Shown here one piece after another: positions 22,401 through 36,127 of a stretch of DNA of 64,000 nt. Where the stretch lies: positions 90,252-154,251 of the forward strand of contig NW_025064902.1 of the NCBI RefSeq assembly GCF_019112545.1, written 5' to 3'. The stretch comes from Guyanagaster necrorhizus (taxonomy: Eukaryota; Basidiomycota; Agaricomycetes; Agaricales; Physalacriaceae). The notes beneath the pieces are model-generated. The model did no database searches. It was not told where the DNA came from and saw only the letters and a list, made by a program, of their open reading frames with translations. Positions within the stretch are counted from its first letter, which is position 1. Each line of letters begins with the position of its first letter. The translations under genes and the position numbers were made by a program.

Positions 22401-23285
22401 ACTGTGAGCCACATTAATCTCACAATTATCTTGGTAGTATTGTAAGAAGTCCTTTCACTCTATGAGCAGATAGATATACTTTACTATGACTGCAAAATAC
22501 ACATCTGGAGATGCTGATCATTAATCTGCCCTGTGCAGATAAAAGCACATTGCACTGATGATAATGAAATCTGCAATAGAGATGATGGAAAATTTTATAT
22601 ATATAGATGCCTATCATAGTAAGATCCTTATGCCTGTCTGAATCAAAAGCCAAAGGTTTACTATCATGTCTGAAATGTTCATAAAGCTTTTCAGGATGTA
22701 TCTGATAATGTAATCAATGAAGAAAATAGCAATGATTTTCAGAGTGCTTATGCAGCATATATAGCATCTGAAACACTATTCTTGAGTAAGTGCTATACAA
22801 TAACTACAGAAGCAGAGAGGCTCATAGACCCCTACACCTGTAATAAATTTGACTTATGTTTCTCATCCTTATAAACAAGAAAAAGCTCACCAAATGTAGC
22901 TGTAACAGTAAGAAACTAAGCATCAAATATCAATTTGGAATTAACATAAGTATTATGGAGAGAAAGAAACACCTATAATAAAGTGTGACAAGATGATGTG
23001 AAAGTGACTACTAACTATAAGATCATGATGATTAAAGTTCATTTGAATGACTTTAAGGAATGAAGATATATATTTTCATATTCTAATGATGTATAATCTG
23101 TATATCTCTGGCTGAGTCTTTCCACACATTAGAGTCAAATAAAATACACATTTGAACATCTATAGACATAAGAGGTGTAGATGAAAAGCAGGATTGCTAC
23201 AAAGGCAGAGATGAAGACTGAAATAGCAAAATAAAGAGCAGATTCTATGCAATACTCTCAATGATAGCTGAGAGAAAGGCAGATT
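19485..23285. other. Unassigned CpG-free decayed sequence, probably partly element J
   Basis: No recognisable retrotransposon domain apart from the last few hundred bases. Just before the LTR at 23301, the minus strand encodes a strongly hydrophobic stretch (F-A-I-S-V-F-I-S-A-F-V-A-I-L-L-F-I) where Gag starts in other elements. The rest is too decayed to assign. Confidence 0.4.
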
Positions 23286-23300
23286 AAGCTTTAAGCTAAT

Positions 23301-23750
23301 TGTTAGATCCAGGCATCACATGAGTCCAAACTCATCATAAACTGGCATTGTATCATGTTTGACAATCACTCCAGAGTCCACTTTTATGTCTGACTCAGTG
23401 TGAGGTTCAAGGCATTTGCAAGTGGCTTGAGAGTGAATAGTATAGAATAAACTTTAGCTCAAAGCTGAGTCTACTACAGTGCAAGCTATGCTATTTATAT
23501 ATGTTTCTGAGTGTGATAAATATAGTTCTACTTATTATGTCTGTTTGTGGTCTGAAACTAAAGAGCATGTGGTATATGCATGAAACAATTAAATACCATC
23601 TATTGTCAAGTCATTGGTCATAAGCTGTAGTATAATAGCATAAGCCATCTGGTATGGTCATGATTACTGGTTCAGCCAGATAGATAAGAGATAGATGCCT
23701 ATGATTAGATAGGTGTCTGATAAAATAAGATAAGCAGAAAAATCATAACA
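23301..23750 (-). repeat. Orphan 5' LTR of minus-strand element J (450 bp)
   Basis: TGTTAGATCC...AATCATAACA. Immediately left is the leader AAGCTTTAAGCTAAT (23286-23300), complementary to the AGCTTTGAGCTAAAG segment in the LTR with one mismatch. So this is a 5' LTR with a body to the left. I did not find its partner LTR. Confidence 0.78.
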
Positions 23751-24284
23751 AATGTCATATATGAATCTGGATATGAAGTGGTGCAAACTATTATTATTGG
23801 AATCTCTAAGGTGTCTAATTCAAAAGAGTCAAGTGGTGTTGTTTTCTAGGTTCAAAAATAGTTGTACTGGATTGTTAGTGACTAAAGAGCCCAATCTTAG
23901 CTTCAGACTGCTCTTTAAAGCACACATGTATGCAAGTGAACTTAAATATTGAGAATACCATGCAAAGGTAATCTGTAAAGATCTAGCATGATTTTTGAAG
24001 CTGAGATAAGTATTCAACATTTTAACAACTGTATGGTAATCAGAAAGTTTGCTAGCTATTATTTCTCCAAGAGCTATAGAGAACTATAACTTTGGGTGTG
24101 TGTATTGGATCTAAAAGATGTCCAAGGTAAGATACTTATAGGCAAGCAACTTCCTCTGGATCTCTATAATGTGCTTTTCTCTCTTATATTATATAGTACT
24201 CTACTTATACTACTTATACTATTTATTTACTAATACTAAGTATAAATAGAATAGTGACAAGTGTGAGTCACTCAAGTTGCCAAC
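23751..24284. other. Unassigned CpG-free spacer between J LTR and element F
   Basis: Very AT-rich, no recognisable coding. It ends with CCAAC, the left half of the F target duplication. Confidence 0.5.
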
Positions 24285-24754
24285 TGTTAGACTCAAGTTG
24301 CATATGATCAAAACATGTGATAAACTAGTGCTGTATTGAGTTTATACAGTCATGCTAGAGTTCACTATTGTACTTTGTTGACCAAGAGCTTCAAGGCCTT
24401 TAGAATTGGCTCAAGAGTGAAGTGGTATAAGAATAAACTTTAGCTTGAAGCTAAAGTTATACTAGTGAGAGCCTGCCTACTTATATACTACTCATCTGTC
24501 AAGATAATTATACTACTGCCTATTATACTGGTCTAGGTCTTTGTACCCATTGTCTTTGGATGTCATTACTATCTACAAAAGGCCATTGTGCATCATCAAG
24601 AGTTTATCATTATATCAGAGGACAATAATAAATCAGCTTGTTGTGATGACTAAGCCTGTCCTATGGTCTTAAGTGCTGATCTAAGCACTCTGACTAAGCA
24701 TAAATAAGAGTTAATGTGAAGAAAAGAAAGAGAAAATATAAAAAAATTATAATA
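24285..24754 (-). repeat. 3' LTR of element F (470 bp)
   Basis: TGTTAGACTC...ATTATAATA; the terminal CA has become TA. Same length as the partner at 56533-57002. They differ repeatedly by TG versus CA, for example at 24299-24300 versus 56547-56548. Confidence 0.9.
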
Positions 24755-27700
24755 TTATTTCCTCTTTAAGACCATCATTTTAATGACTTAATTTAGAGAT
24801 AGTTTGTAGTTCTGTATAGCATCAGCAGTGTTCATATGTTTTTCATTTATTTATTAGTTAGATTCTGGACTATAGTCCTTCTAACTGACCAAATAATCCA
24901 CTGTCATAGTCATATTGCCTCTGTATGTGTGTACTTTGTGAAAGTAATGATTTAATATTTAATTAATTTCATAATGTTTTTTATTATTGATTAAGTTGAG
25001 AAGCAGAGACAGTGGGCATTCTTGATTTGGAAAAGTGAGTGTGATGAAAGGGGTTAGCAGAGATTCATTGAAGACATCATGAATTTTCCATGCAGTGAGG
25101 AGACAAAGTTTATATGCAAAAGTACCAACTTTCACTGTGATTGAGAAAGGATCAGTGCACTTGTCTGTGAGTTTTTTTTTTGGGCAGAGTAAATAGAGGT
25201 TGGTTGTGTCCAACCAGACTTTGTTATTTATATTATAGATATGAGCAGGGTTGTGGTGTTTATCATATTGCACCTTTGTTGAGGTGGCTGCCTTTTCAAG
25301 CATAGTACAGATTTCATTATGAATTGTGATTATAGTATAGGCAAAGTCAGAGAATGCAAATGTCATAGTATAGACACATTCAGTCTGGGAAACATTGGGA
25401 TGATGGCTGTGATTGATAAAGAAGGGGGTTTTGCCAGTTGCCAAGTGAACATGGTTATTGTGTTGAAAGGCCATGAGGGTGAGTCATTTGATCTAATTGT
25501 CTTGCCTATAGTTAATAAATAGATGAAGATACTTTTTGATTTCTTAGTTTGTGTGCTCAGTTTGTCTGTTCATTTGTGGATGGTAAGCCATGGAGGCATT
25601 GCATCAGATGTTAAGGAGGTGGTAGAGGTTGTTGAGAAACTTTGAGACAAATTGTGGGCTTCAATCTAAGATTATGACTTAGGGCATGCCATATTTAGCA
25701 TACACTTTGTCATAAAGAATCTTAGTCCAGCCTTCTGAGTTTAACTCTATGGAGCATGTGATTAGAATGGTTGCCTTAGAAAATTGATTGACAATGACAA
25801 TGATTATATCATAGCCATTACAGTCTGGCAGTCCAGTGATCATATCCACTGAGATGTGAGTGCATGGTGCTTGTGGGACCTCATTCAGATAGAGTGGCAC
25901 TGCTCATGATTGTGTTGATAATTTACTTTGTTGACAGGTCTCACATCTCTTTATATACTATTTGATATTCTGGCCTATCTTTGGCCACCAGTATTCACAT
26001 AAGACCAGTTTCTTGGTTTTTGTGATATTCAGATACCCTGCAGTTGTGTGATCATGACATGTGGTGATGATTTTGTCATAAAGTTGCTGGTCTCTGAGGA
26101 TATAGATCCACTTATCATAGCAGATCAGTTCTCCTTTCTTAGTCATTCTGTATTCATAATTGAGCAATGAGGCCACTTGCTGATTCTATTTACTGTTGTC
26201 CCTCATTGCACTCTTGATCTGCTCATAGATCTTTTCTTCTGTTGGCATTATTATCACTCTAAAATATTCAGATTTCAATAATACCACCCTCCTCATTGTC
26301 CTCTCTTCTCTAGTCATGATCCATCTGTCAGCTGAGAAGATCAGCCTTCTTGTTAGCTACTCCAGCTTTATAATGTAGTGTGTATTTGTATTTGGATAGT
26401 TTGATTATTCAGCAGGCCTGTCACCAATTGAGTTTCTGAGGTGAATAGAAATATTGGAGGTTTTAATGATTCATTCAGACTTTGAGAGTCTGGGTTGCTT
26501 CAATTAGATAATGACACTACTCTTCCAAGATGAGCATTATTGCAAGTAGTTCCTTATCATAAATCTCATAGTTCCATTTGGTTACCATCAGGTCCTTAAA
26601 GAGAAAGGCTATCAGTTATCACTTCTCATTTTGCTCCTGGAACAATACTGCCTCAATTGCTCCTTTATTAGAATCAGCCTCAACTCAGAATTTCCCTTCT
26701 TAGATTGGGATCATGAGAATGATGTCCTCTGCAAGTCATCATTTTAGGTCATCAAATACTTGTTGTTGGGAGTATCTCCAACTCCATGGGGCATTCCCCA
26801 TTAATTGTGTCATTGGTCAGACAATCTTGCTGTAGTCTCTGATGAATCAGTGATAGAAGTTGGTAAAGCCTAAGAAGGACTGGAGTTTCTTCTTTTTTGT
26901 CAGTACCAGCCATTCAGTTACCCCTGCAACTTTAATGAGGTTTATCCAAATGCTTCCTTTACTAATGATAACTCTAAGGTATTTTGTTTCTAGCATCTCA
27001 AACTCACACTTCTCAGTCTTGAGAAAGAGTTTATGCTTCCTCATAAGTTCAAGTACTCATCAGACTAGTTTTTGATGTTCTGCTTGATCCTTAGACATAA
27101 TTAAGATATCACTCAAATAGATCATAACCTTTCTGATGGCAATGAGGTCTTTGAAAATATTGTTCATCATCTATTAGAAGGTCACAAGGGAGTTGGTAAG
27201 TCCAAAGAACATAACTGTTGGCTTAAAAAGTCTGCAGTTGGTCCAAAAAGCCACCTTCCACTCATCACCCTCCTTGATTCATATGTTATTATATTCCCAT
27301 CTGATGTTGAGTTTTGTATAGTATTTTGCTCCCTACAGTTTGTCTATTAACTCAGAGATCAAGAAAAGTAGATAACAATTCTTGATCATGATCTTGTTTA
27401 GCTTCTGATAATTCTGCACTGGTTGAAGTTTGCTGTCCTTCTTAATGAAGAAGAATAGAGAGGCCATTAGGAATTTTGAGGGTTAAATTCATCTGCTGGA
27501 GAGGTTTTCATCTAAGAACTTATCAAGTTCTTGTTGCTTATTATTGCTGAGAGAGTAGATTTTGCAGTTGAGGTTCACATTTGCATTTGGGATGAGCTTG
27601 ATGGCATGGTCTCAGGGCTTTGGTTCTGGTAGTTTGTTGAAACTTTCTTTTTCAAACAGGTCTCAATAATTATGAGCCTATTCTAGAACTATCTCTTTGA

Positions 27701-28193
27701 ATATCTTTTCTTTCTTGCTGATATTAGCCTTGGCTGCCAAGTCATTAGCATGATGCACAGCCCTGATGTGCAGTGCCTGTTGTATGTCAATAGCAAGAAT
27801 AGTCTCACCATCCTCCATCTCCTCATTCCACCTGCCCTTAGGGTCTTTGTTGGGCAATTCAAATGGGATTTTTCAGCACTTACAATATGTGAAAGTAATT
27901 CACCCAATCTTCCAGTTGACTAAGAGATTATGCCAGATGAGCCAGTCATGACCTAGAAACACTTCTTTGGTTCCTAAATTGGTGACTGCCAAGTCAATCT
28001 GTTCTGAGTGATTGCTAATAGTTAGATGAAGTTTGACATATTCAGTTATTAAACCAGCTTGGTTTTTGATTCCATCTGTGTTGTAAACTGGTATAAGAGT
28101 GGCAGTTGCCCTAGTGGGAAGTTGGTGCTTGTTGACAAAAGCATAATTAATAAAACTGCCAGTGTATCTGCTGTTGATCAGAGCAGTCACCAT
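24755..28193 (-). pseudogene. pol: pro-pol of element F
   Basis: On the minus strand from 28193 down: protease (28193-27900) with A-L-I-N-S-R where DSG is expected and V-F-L-G-H-D-W-L intact; RT (about 27660-26850), where the YxDD site reads Y-L-S-D (near 27101-27124); RNase H (26850-26380); the integrase zinc-binding region (26176-25930); the integrase core with S-V-D-M-I-T-G-L-P-D-C-N-G-Y-D (about 25860-25800); the integrase C-terminal part (25474-24959); and a decayed chromodomain (about 24990-24830). Many stops and frameshifts, no CpG. Lost catalytic Asp residues in protease and RT make it non-functional. Confidence 0.88.
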
Positions 28194-31100
28194 AAAGATG
28201 GATCAGTTGATAAGAGTCTCAATCTAAGCCTTTATAGTCAGGTCCTATTCTGGGGTTTTGGTTCTTCTGACATATCTTCTTGGCCCATGGAGTTTATTGA
28301 GCCATTCCAATATCTGACATTGTTCCATTCTTCTCATCCCTTCAACCATCTCATTGATCACTTCTTTGGCTTAGATCTTATGTATCCAATTCTTGAGTAC
28401 TGCCTTTGCTGCTTCTTCTGTTGATGCTTCTCTGATGACTTGCTACCTCCACTTGGTATTGAATAGTTTGAGCTATTTAGTAGAGGGCCTCTCCCTCTGT
28501 TTAGCCTGTAGGCAATTGAGTCTTTTCTTTCAGTGGTCTCTCTGATGCATGTGTAGTAGTTAAGAAAAGGAGTATATTCCAATGCACAGATAATTTGGAC
28601 ATATTTGTATCTACAGAGATACTATTAGTCTGTCTTACAGCTACATTCAACATATTGTTCTGTTTATTAGCTGACCCAGTAGAACCATTTACTGGTCAGC
28701 CCCATCTTTTACCTCTTCAATCTTTGTGTCTGTTCTAAGTTGTTCCGCTTCTTTTTGCAGTTCAGTGATTTGTGCCCATATATCTTCTTGCATGCATCTC
28801 TTTTTTGAGCAATCCCATGATATGTGACTCTTCTGTCCACAATTGAAACACTTTCTCTCCTTTTTGAGGTGGTCAATGTCCATCAGCTTGCCAGCCCCTA
28901 TATATGTAGTTCCCATTCCTGTCTTCTGTGTTCTGTTGCTGGAGATTGTCAATAAGGATGAGGTGGTAGTCTTAGCAGGGGTAGTCTGATTGCTGGATTT
29001 GGAGTTCATTGGCTGATTCAGTTTGCAATACTCCTGCAAATTTGATTGCTCTGCCTTTTGCTGCTATCTCTCTTTATACATCTCCACTTTTCACTCCTTT
29101 TAAGCATTGTACTCTTTCAGAATGTTTATCTTGATATCTGATATTATCTTGATATAGGAGAGTAGAGCACCCTGCTTGAGCATCTCAACCATTCTTCTAT
29201 TACTGTTGATATCATCCTGAATCCTTGCAAGCTTGGCAAGCTATTCCAGTTTATTGAAGTATTTGGTGGCTGACTTGTCACCCATCTTATATTCTTTGAC
29301 CTTCAATTTGTGAACTTCTTGCACTGTCAGATCAATAAACTTATTGGTGAGCATTTGTTTGAAGACTGGTCAGGATGGCAGTCAATGATGCTGCCTGGTC
29401 ATGGAGTAAAAGTTGGGGGAGATCAAGATTCACTATGTCTTCACCTTATTCTTAAAGTACAAAGAGGCAAATATGATCCAGTTCATATCAGTTTTGAGAA
29501 ATACAGTGTACATCTCAAAGTACTATTTGCAGTCAATGAGAAACCAGTCAATATCATCAGATGCACCCTTGAAAGGGTGAGGCTTTCTCAATAAATCAGA
29601 GTGGCATTGGAGAATAGCAGCATTTTTGGGTAATACCCCTATTGGATTAGGCTATTAATCAAAAAGTGGTCACTATTATTCAGTTGATGGGCTGGGGAAT
29701 AAATAAAGTGAATTGTCATCTGCAATGGGACTTCCCATCTGACCTGTCTCCTTGCATACTATTACCCCATTTCATATGGTGAACCCTAAACAAATGGCTT
29801 CAAGGTCATTCTTGACAGGGTCCTTGCCACTCTCTTCAGCTTCATCTGATGGCAGCTGTCTGCCAAGAAGGTGGCTTCCCTTGCTGGTCCATAGATTATG
29901 GAACCTGATGAGTCTGAGAATTGACTGTGGTCAGGATCAGAAGAGCTGAGTTGCCAAAGTCTGGATTGATAGCATAGAGTATGAATATTGGCTGCTCTTG
30001 GTTTGGATAGAAGGCGCCATATAAACAGCTCATTTCAGGTTTATGGATGGACTCTATGGCATTGGTTGGATATTAAACTTGGATTTGTACTTTGGCAACT
30101 TTCCAAGTTGGTCTTTTGGATGCCTTCTGTTATAGATGTCAATAGCATATTTAGTGGCAGAATATTGTAAAATATCCTGCTGTTCATTGTTGTTTAAATA
30201 AATATACTTCTGCCTCATGTCAGATGCTAACCATTGAGCATCTCTCTATAAGAAGGCTACCTCCTCCTTATACAGTCTCTCATATTCTTCTTTTCTGCTT
30301 TGTGAATTTCATTGGCCAGCACTTTTTTGTCAGTCTCTTCTTCAGAATATTTCCATTTCTCTCATTCAAGAGAGATGTTCTGAATCCATTCCTTGCCCTC
30401 ATTCATGCCTTCCTCCTCTTTCTCACTGTCCTCAGCATGGTAGTCATCATACAGGTCAGAGGTTAGAGGGTCTGAGGGTCAGATAGTCACTAGAGAGCTG
30501 GTTGTCATCATTATTAGTAGTACTGGAGCCAGGCTAAGCAGGAGACTGCTCAACAGGTCCTGCTCCAATTTCAATATCACCTCAGTGGCCACTCTGCATT
30601 CTGTACTCCTCTAATTCTCTGTGATATCAGCAGAAGTTTCAATAGAACCTAGGATTGAGAAATAGAGCTGTAATCCTTTCATTTAGAAATCATTGGAGGC
30701 TATGGTCAGAGATGTGGGCATTGAGAGAGACTCTAAGCTTGTAGGCATCAAGTATGGAGTCAGTGTGCAAGGGAATAGTATCAGTATTGATGATACTAGT
30801 CCTGGCTGTTCTGGCAGAGAGATAAGTGTGCTGTCTGACAGCCTCACTGGAGGTGACAGCCTCAGCTGAATCTGCCCAAGGGTCAGTGCTAGCAGGAGTG
30901 CTGGACTCTCTGAATGGAGAGACAGTTGACTCTGTTTATAATCCATACCAGATGGCTGCTTCAAGTTCACACTGTCACCACCTAAACTGGCAGTCATACT
31001 GCTCTTCATCATGTAAGTTCTGTCATTGAACTTGCTCAGTCTTGGTCTAATCAAGGTCAGTCTGCTCTCCTGTTGCATGTATTTCTTTCTCAGTGAAGTC

Positions 31101-31693
31101 TCTCACATAGTAGTCAATTTTGTCACCAATAGTTGGTCTCTCATATTCTTCTGCCTCACTCTCATAGTCTGTGGCCTTGTGTCAGAAGGAAGCCAGGCTG
31201 GACTCTGGTATTGCATAGAGCAAGTCATGTCCAGAGTTCTGGAGTGAAATGGATCAGGGTCCTGTAGCCATCTGAGTAGCATCAAGAGAGTCCAAAGCAT
31301 GGTTTTCAATCCCATGCTCAACTGGAGCTGTAAACGAGTTGAAGGATAACTCATAATCATCAAAGAAGTCATTAGAGAGATTCTTGTCTTCATGGTTTTG
31401 GACTAGAGAGAAGCCCAGCAGGACCCATAGGTTCTTAAACCCTGTGAGATGATTGTTGTTGTTTCTGCTAGCTGTTTATTGGGGTCAGGAGAGGTATTAG
31501 TGTCTTTCTTCTTCTAGAATGCTCCTTGAATGTGAGTCACTAATTCTGACTTTGGGAATGGGTCTGATTGGGGGCTGGAAGGAGACTCAGGCAGAGAGAG
31601 AGATGTCATAGAAGGAGAGGTCAGATGTGATATTGCATAGAATCTGTTGTATCTATTGGAAAGCTTAGTAATATCTGACTATCCATGCTGCTA
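28194..31693 (-). pseudogene. gag: Gag relic of element F (main part)
   Basis: The minus strand contains the C-terminal linker to protease (28582-28200), an intact-looking CCHC zinc knuckle C-F-N-C-G-Q-K-S-H-I-S-W-D-C (within 29039-28689), a coiled acidic tail ending E-E-V-K-D-G-A-D-Q, the capsid-like region (about 29640-29100) and a long acidic, Ser-rich N-terminal region (31390-29700). The first ~45 codons lie on the other side of element G, at 56474-56356. The split is at the 5 bp duplication CTGAT. Confidence 0.82.
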
Positions 31694-31698
31694 CTGAT

Positions 31699-32623
31699 TG
31701 TTATGATTTTTTTTCATTTCTTTCATTGATTAACTCCTATTTATGCTTAGTCAGAGTACCTATACTAGTGCTTAGAACCATGAGACTAGCTTAGTCATCA
31801 TAACAAGCCAAGTCTGTCATTGTCTTTTGACATGACAATGACACTCAACAATGTATAACAACCCTTTTGTAGACAGTATTGTTATGATTTTTCACTTTAT
31901 TTCTTGTTTTAACCTCTATTCATGCTTAGTCAGAGTGCTAGAGATAGGTGCTTAAGACTGTGGGACAAGGCTTAGTCATCACAACTAGCCAAATCTATCA
32001 TTGTCTTTTAACATGACAGCATTGTCCAACAACATACAATCAATCTTTTATGTACCATGATGATGCTCAAGAACAATGGGCACAAAGGACTTGACAACAC
32101 ACAATAGGCAGTAGTATTATTAGTTATGACCTGCACAGTATTTAAGACAGCTCACTCTTGCTGGTAAACTCCAGCTTCAAGCTAAAGTTTATTCATCTCA
32201 TTCTATCCTCAAGCCAATCCTTCAGACCTTGTGACACACTGACCAGAATATGCATCAGTGAATTCAGTTGATCATCTGAAGTGCAAGATGATGTCAGTCT
32301 ATCACATGTTTTTGTTCACATGATGCTTAAGTCTAACAAGTATCAATGCTCAAGAACAATAAGCACAATGACTTAAACAGATACAATAAGTAGTAGTATA
32401 TTTATCTTGATAAACAAACAGTACATAAGTAGAGTAGCTCTTGCTGTATTACTCCAGCTTCAACCTAAAGTTTATTTACACTATTTTATCTTGAGCCTCT
32501 TATCAAATGGCCTTGATGCATATTAGTTAATAAAGTACAACAGTGGACTCAGATGTGACTGTATGAAGGCAATACAGCATCTGTTTATCACATATTTTGA
32601 TCACATGCAACTTAGATCTAACA
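31699..32623 (+). repeat. 5' LTR of element G (461 bp plus nested solo LTR)
   Basis: Starts TGTTATGATT and ends GATCTAACA. With the inserted solo LTR and one copy of its duplication removed it is 461 bp, against 459 bp for the partner at 55892. It is followed by the leader ATTAGCTCAAAGCTT (32624-32638), the decayed self-primer site. Confidence 0.88.
31880..32338 (+). repeat. Solo LTR nested inside the G 5' LTR (459 bp)
   Basis: TGTTATGATT...AGTCTAACA, flanked by perfect AGTAT duplications (31875-31879 and 32339-32343). The uninterrupted sequence can be read in the partner LTR near 56070, which shows the insertion point exactly. Confidence 0.93.
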
Positions 32624-32681
32624 ATTAGCTCAAAGCTTACACTTTTCTTTCCTTACATACAATAAGTGTGAAGGAAACCAA

Positions 32682-35600
32682 ATGCCACCCACATCTACTA
32701 TAACTCCCAATCTCACCAACAACTTCTTTAAGCTTTTAGCTTCTATCATTGAAATGCCTCTAGACTTGTTGGCAATCATCCAGCTCTGTTGAGAATGACA
32801 ATCAGTAGCAGCATGGGTAGTCAGATACTACTAAGCTTTTTAACAGGTACAACAAATTCTGTGCAATGTCACATCTGACCTCCCCTTCTATAATATTCCT
32901 CTCTCTACCCAAGTCTCCTTCCAGCCTCTGCTCAGACCTGTACAACAAGCTGAGTCTGGGAGAATGCATTCAAGGAGCACTCAATAAGAAGAAAGATACT
33001 GGTACCCTCTTAGATCAGCCAGATCTAAACATCAACACCAGAACAATTGACTCATGGGTTTCAGAAATCTATAAGTCCCACTGGAGTTCCCTCCAGTCTC
33101 AAACAATGAGGACCAGAACCTCTCCAATGACTTCTTTGATGATAAGCCATCCTCTGACCCTTTCATCTCTCTAATTGAGCATGGCATTGAAGACCATGCT
33201 CAGGACTCTCTTGATGCCACTAGAATGGCTTCAGGACCCCAATCCATTTTGCCTGCAGACTCCAGACATGACTCTCTATATATAACACCAGAGTCAAGCC
33301 CAAATTCCTCTCAGAATGAGAAACTATATACTGAAGACATAGAGTCAGAAAGAGGATATATGTCCTGGAGACCAACTGTCCAAAATGTTATCAACCACTT
33401 TTCCAGAGATTTCACAGAAGAAAAAATCAACACAGCTGGAGAACAGGCTGATCTTAAGTGGGCCAAAGCTGAGCAGGCCTGATGACAGAACTTACATGAT
33501 AAAGAGCAGTATAACCACCAGTTTAGGTGGTGACAGTGTGAACTTGAAGCTATCACATGGAGATCAGCAAGCCCTACATGGTATAGAATACAAACAGAGT
33601 CTGAGCCCTCCTCTTTTCAAAAGCCCAGCACTCCCACCAGTACTGACCTGTGAGCAGAGTTGGCTGAAGCCATTACTGCTAGCAAAGCTAAGTGGCATGC
33701 TGATCTCCCTGCTGAAAGAGAACCCAGTAACTCCACTATCACTGACACAGACACTATTCTCTCTCATACTGACTCCATACTTGATGCCTATGGGCTTTGA
33801 GTCTCTCTTGATACTCATATCTCTGACCAGAGACTCTGAAGATTCCTTAGAGGAAGAATTGCAGCCCTCTTTCTCAATCCCCAGTTCTATTGAAACTTCC
33901 ATTAATATCACCATGAACTGGAGGAGTGCTGAGCTCAAGGCAGCCATAGAAGCAATGCTGAGATCAGAGCAAGATCTGTTGAGCAGTCTTCTGCTCAGTC
34001 CAGTCTCAGCACCACTGTTGATAATGACAACCAGCTCTCTGATGATCCTTTGGCTGCAGAATCCTCCAATATATGATCTCTATGATGACTACCTCACTGA
34101 GAACAGCAAGAAAGAGGATGAGGAAGATGAGAATGAGGAGAGGATTCAAGACATCTCTCTTAAATGGAGACAATAGGAATATTCAGAGGAGGACAGTAAT
34201 GATGAAGCACTGGCTGAAGAGATACAACAAACCAGGGAGAAAGAGTATGAAGGACTGTATAAAGAAGGAGTAGCCTTCCTGTGAAGGGATGCTCAGTGGT
34301 TGACCTTAGAGATGGAGCAGAAGTATATTTATTCAGACAATGACAAGTGGTGAAATATTCTGCAATATTCTGCCACTAAATATGCTATTGATGCTTATAA
34401 CAGAAGGCATCCAGAGGATCACCTTGGCAGACTGCTGAAGTACAAGTCAAAGTATGATATTCAACCAATGCCATAGACTCTGTCCACAGTCCCAAAACAA
34501 GCTGTATATATGGCACTATCAACCTGAACTAGTAGGAGCTGATAATTCTACACAATGCCATTAATCCAATCCTCAGCAACTCAGCTATCTAGATTCTGAC
34601 CACAGCCAGTCTCTAAACCCACTGGATTCTGAAATCCATGGACCAGCAAGAGAAGCCAGCTCCCCAGTGGCCAACTGCCACCAGATGAAGCCAAAGACAG
34701 TGGAAAGAAACCAGTCAAGGATGACCCTGAAGCTATATGACTAGAGTTCACCATGCAAAACAGGGTAATCATACAAAAGAAGCAGCCTCCATGGGAAGTC
34801 TTATCACAGATGACAGTTTCCTTCATTTATTCCTCAGACCACCAACTGAGTAGCATTGCCCCTCCTTTGATCAGTGGCCTAATCCAATGGGCACTTTACC
34901 TGAGAATGCTACTGTCTTACAATGCTGACCTGACCTGTTATGAAAGCCCTGACCATTCAAGGGTGCTTCTAATGACATTGACTATTTTCTTATCAACTGC
35001 AAATAGTACTTTGAGGTGTACATTGCATTCCTCAGCACTGACATGAACTGTGTTGCCTTTACCTTCTTGTACCTCAAAGACAAGGCCAAGACATGGTGGA
35101 TCCTCATCTCTCCCAACTTCTTCTCCATAATCTGACAGCACTACTGACTATCTTCATGGCCAGTATTCAAACAAATGTTTAACAACAAATTTGTTGATCC
35201 AGTGGTACAGGAGATACATAAATCAAAAATCAAGAAGTACAAGATGAGTGATAAACTGGCCATGGAATACTTTGATGAGTTAGAACACCTTGCAAAACTT
35301 GCTGAGATATAGAATGACACTGACAATAATAGTAGAATAGTCAAAGCACTCAAGCAGGACACTCTCTTGTCTTATATCAAGATAATATCAGACATCAGGA
35401 TGAACATTCTGAAGGGATACGATACATGGAAGAAACAGGTCATCAAGATGTATAAGAAATGACAGCAACAGAAGGTGAAACAGTTGAACCTGCAGGAGTA
35501 TTGCAAGCTGAACCAGCCCATAAACTCCAAATCCAGCAATCAGACTACCCCCACTAAGATCACTACATCCCTATCAACAACTACCAACTATGGAATGCAG

Positions 35601-36122
35601 AAGACTGGAACTGGCATCACATACACCAGAACTAGAAAACCCATAGACATTGATCAACTCAAGAAGAAGGGCAAGTGTTTCAATTGTGGCCAGAAAGAAC
35701 ACATGTCAAGGGACTGCCTGAAGAAGTGCACCAGAGAAGACATACATGCACAGATTGCTGAATTACAGAAAGAAGCTGAGGAACTTGAGACAGAAACAAA
35801 GATTGAGGAGGTAAAAGATGGAGCTGACCAGTAAATGGTTCTACTGGATTGGCCAAGCAGAACAAAGTGTTGAATATAGCTGCCAGATGGACTAATAGTA
35901 TCTGTATAGATACAACTATATCTAAATTATCCATGCATTTGAATATACCCTGAACTTCAACTACTAAGCATACACCAGAGAGACCACCAGAAAAGACTCA
36001 ACCACCTACAGGCCAAACAGGGGGAGAGGCCCCCACTAGATAGCTCAAACCATTCAACACTGAATGGACTTAGAGAGCTATCAAAAATGCTAGGACAGAA
36101 GAGGAAGCCAAGACAGTGCTCA
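32682..36122 (+). pseudogene. gag: Gag relic of element G (main part)
   Basis: ATG at 32682. The conserved N-terminus has a hydrophobic stretch (N-F-F-K-L-L-A-S-I-I...L-L-A-I-I-Q-L-C), then S-D-L-P-F-Y-N-I-P. A 263-codon open part (33385-34176) is Ser-rich and then acidic. The capsid-like region is at about 34830-35460. A zinc knuckle, C-F-N-C-G-Q-K-E-H-M-S-R-D-C, lies inside an open frame at 35475-35834 that ends with the acidic tail. Gag is about 1,000 codons long, large for this group because of its N-terminal extension. Stops occur throughout. The C-terminal linker is broken at 36128 by element I and resumes at 42289. Confidence 0.85.
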
Positions 36123-36127
36123 GAAAC

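Noticed and set aside
33385..34176. A 263-codon plus-strand ORF as a host gene
   Set aside because: It lies between the conserved Gag N-terminus and the zinc knuckle of element G, and its Ser-rich and acidic layout matches the Gags of F and H.
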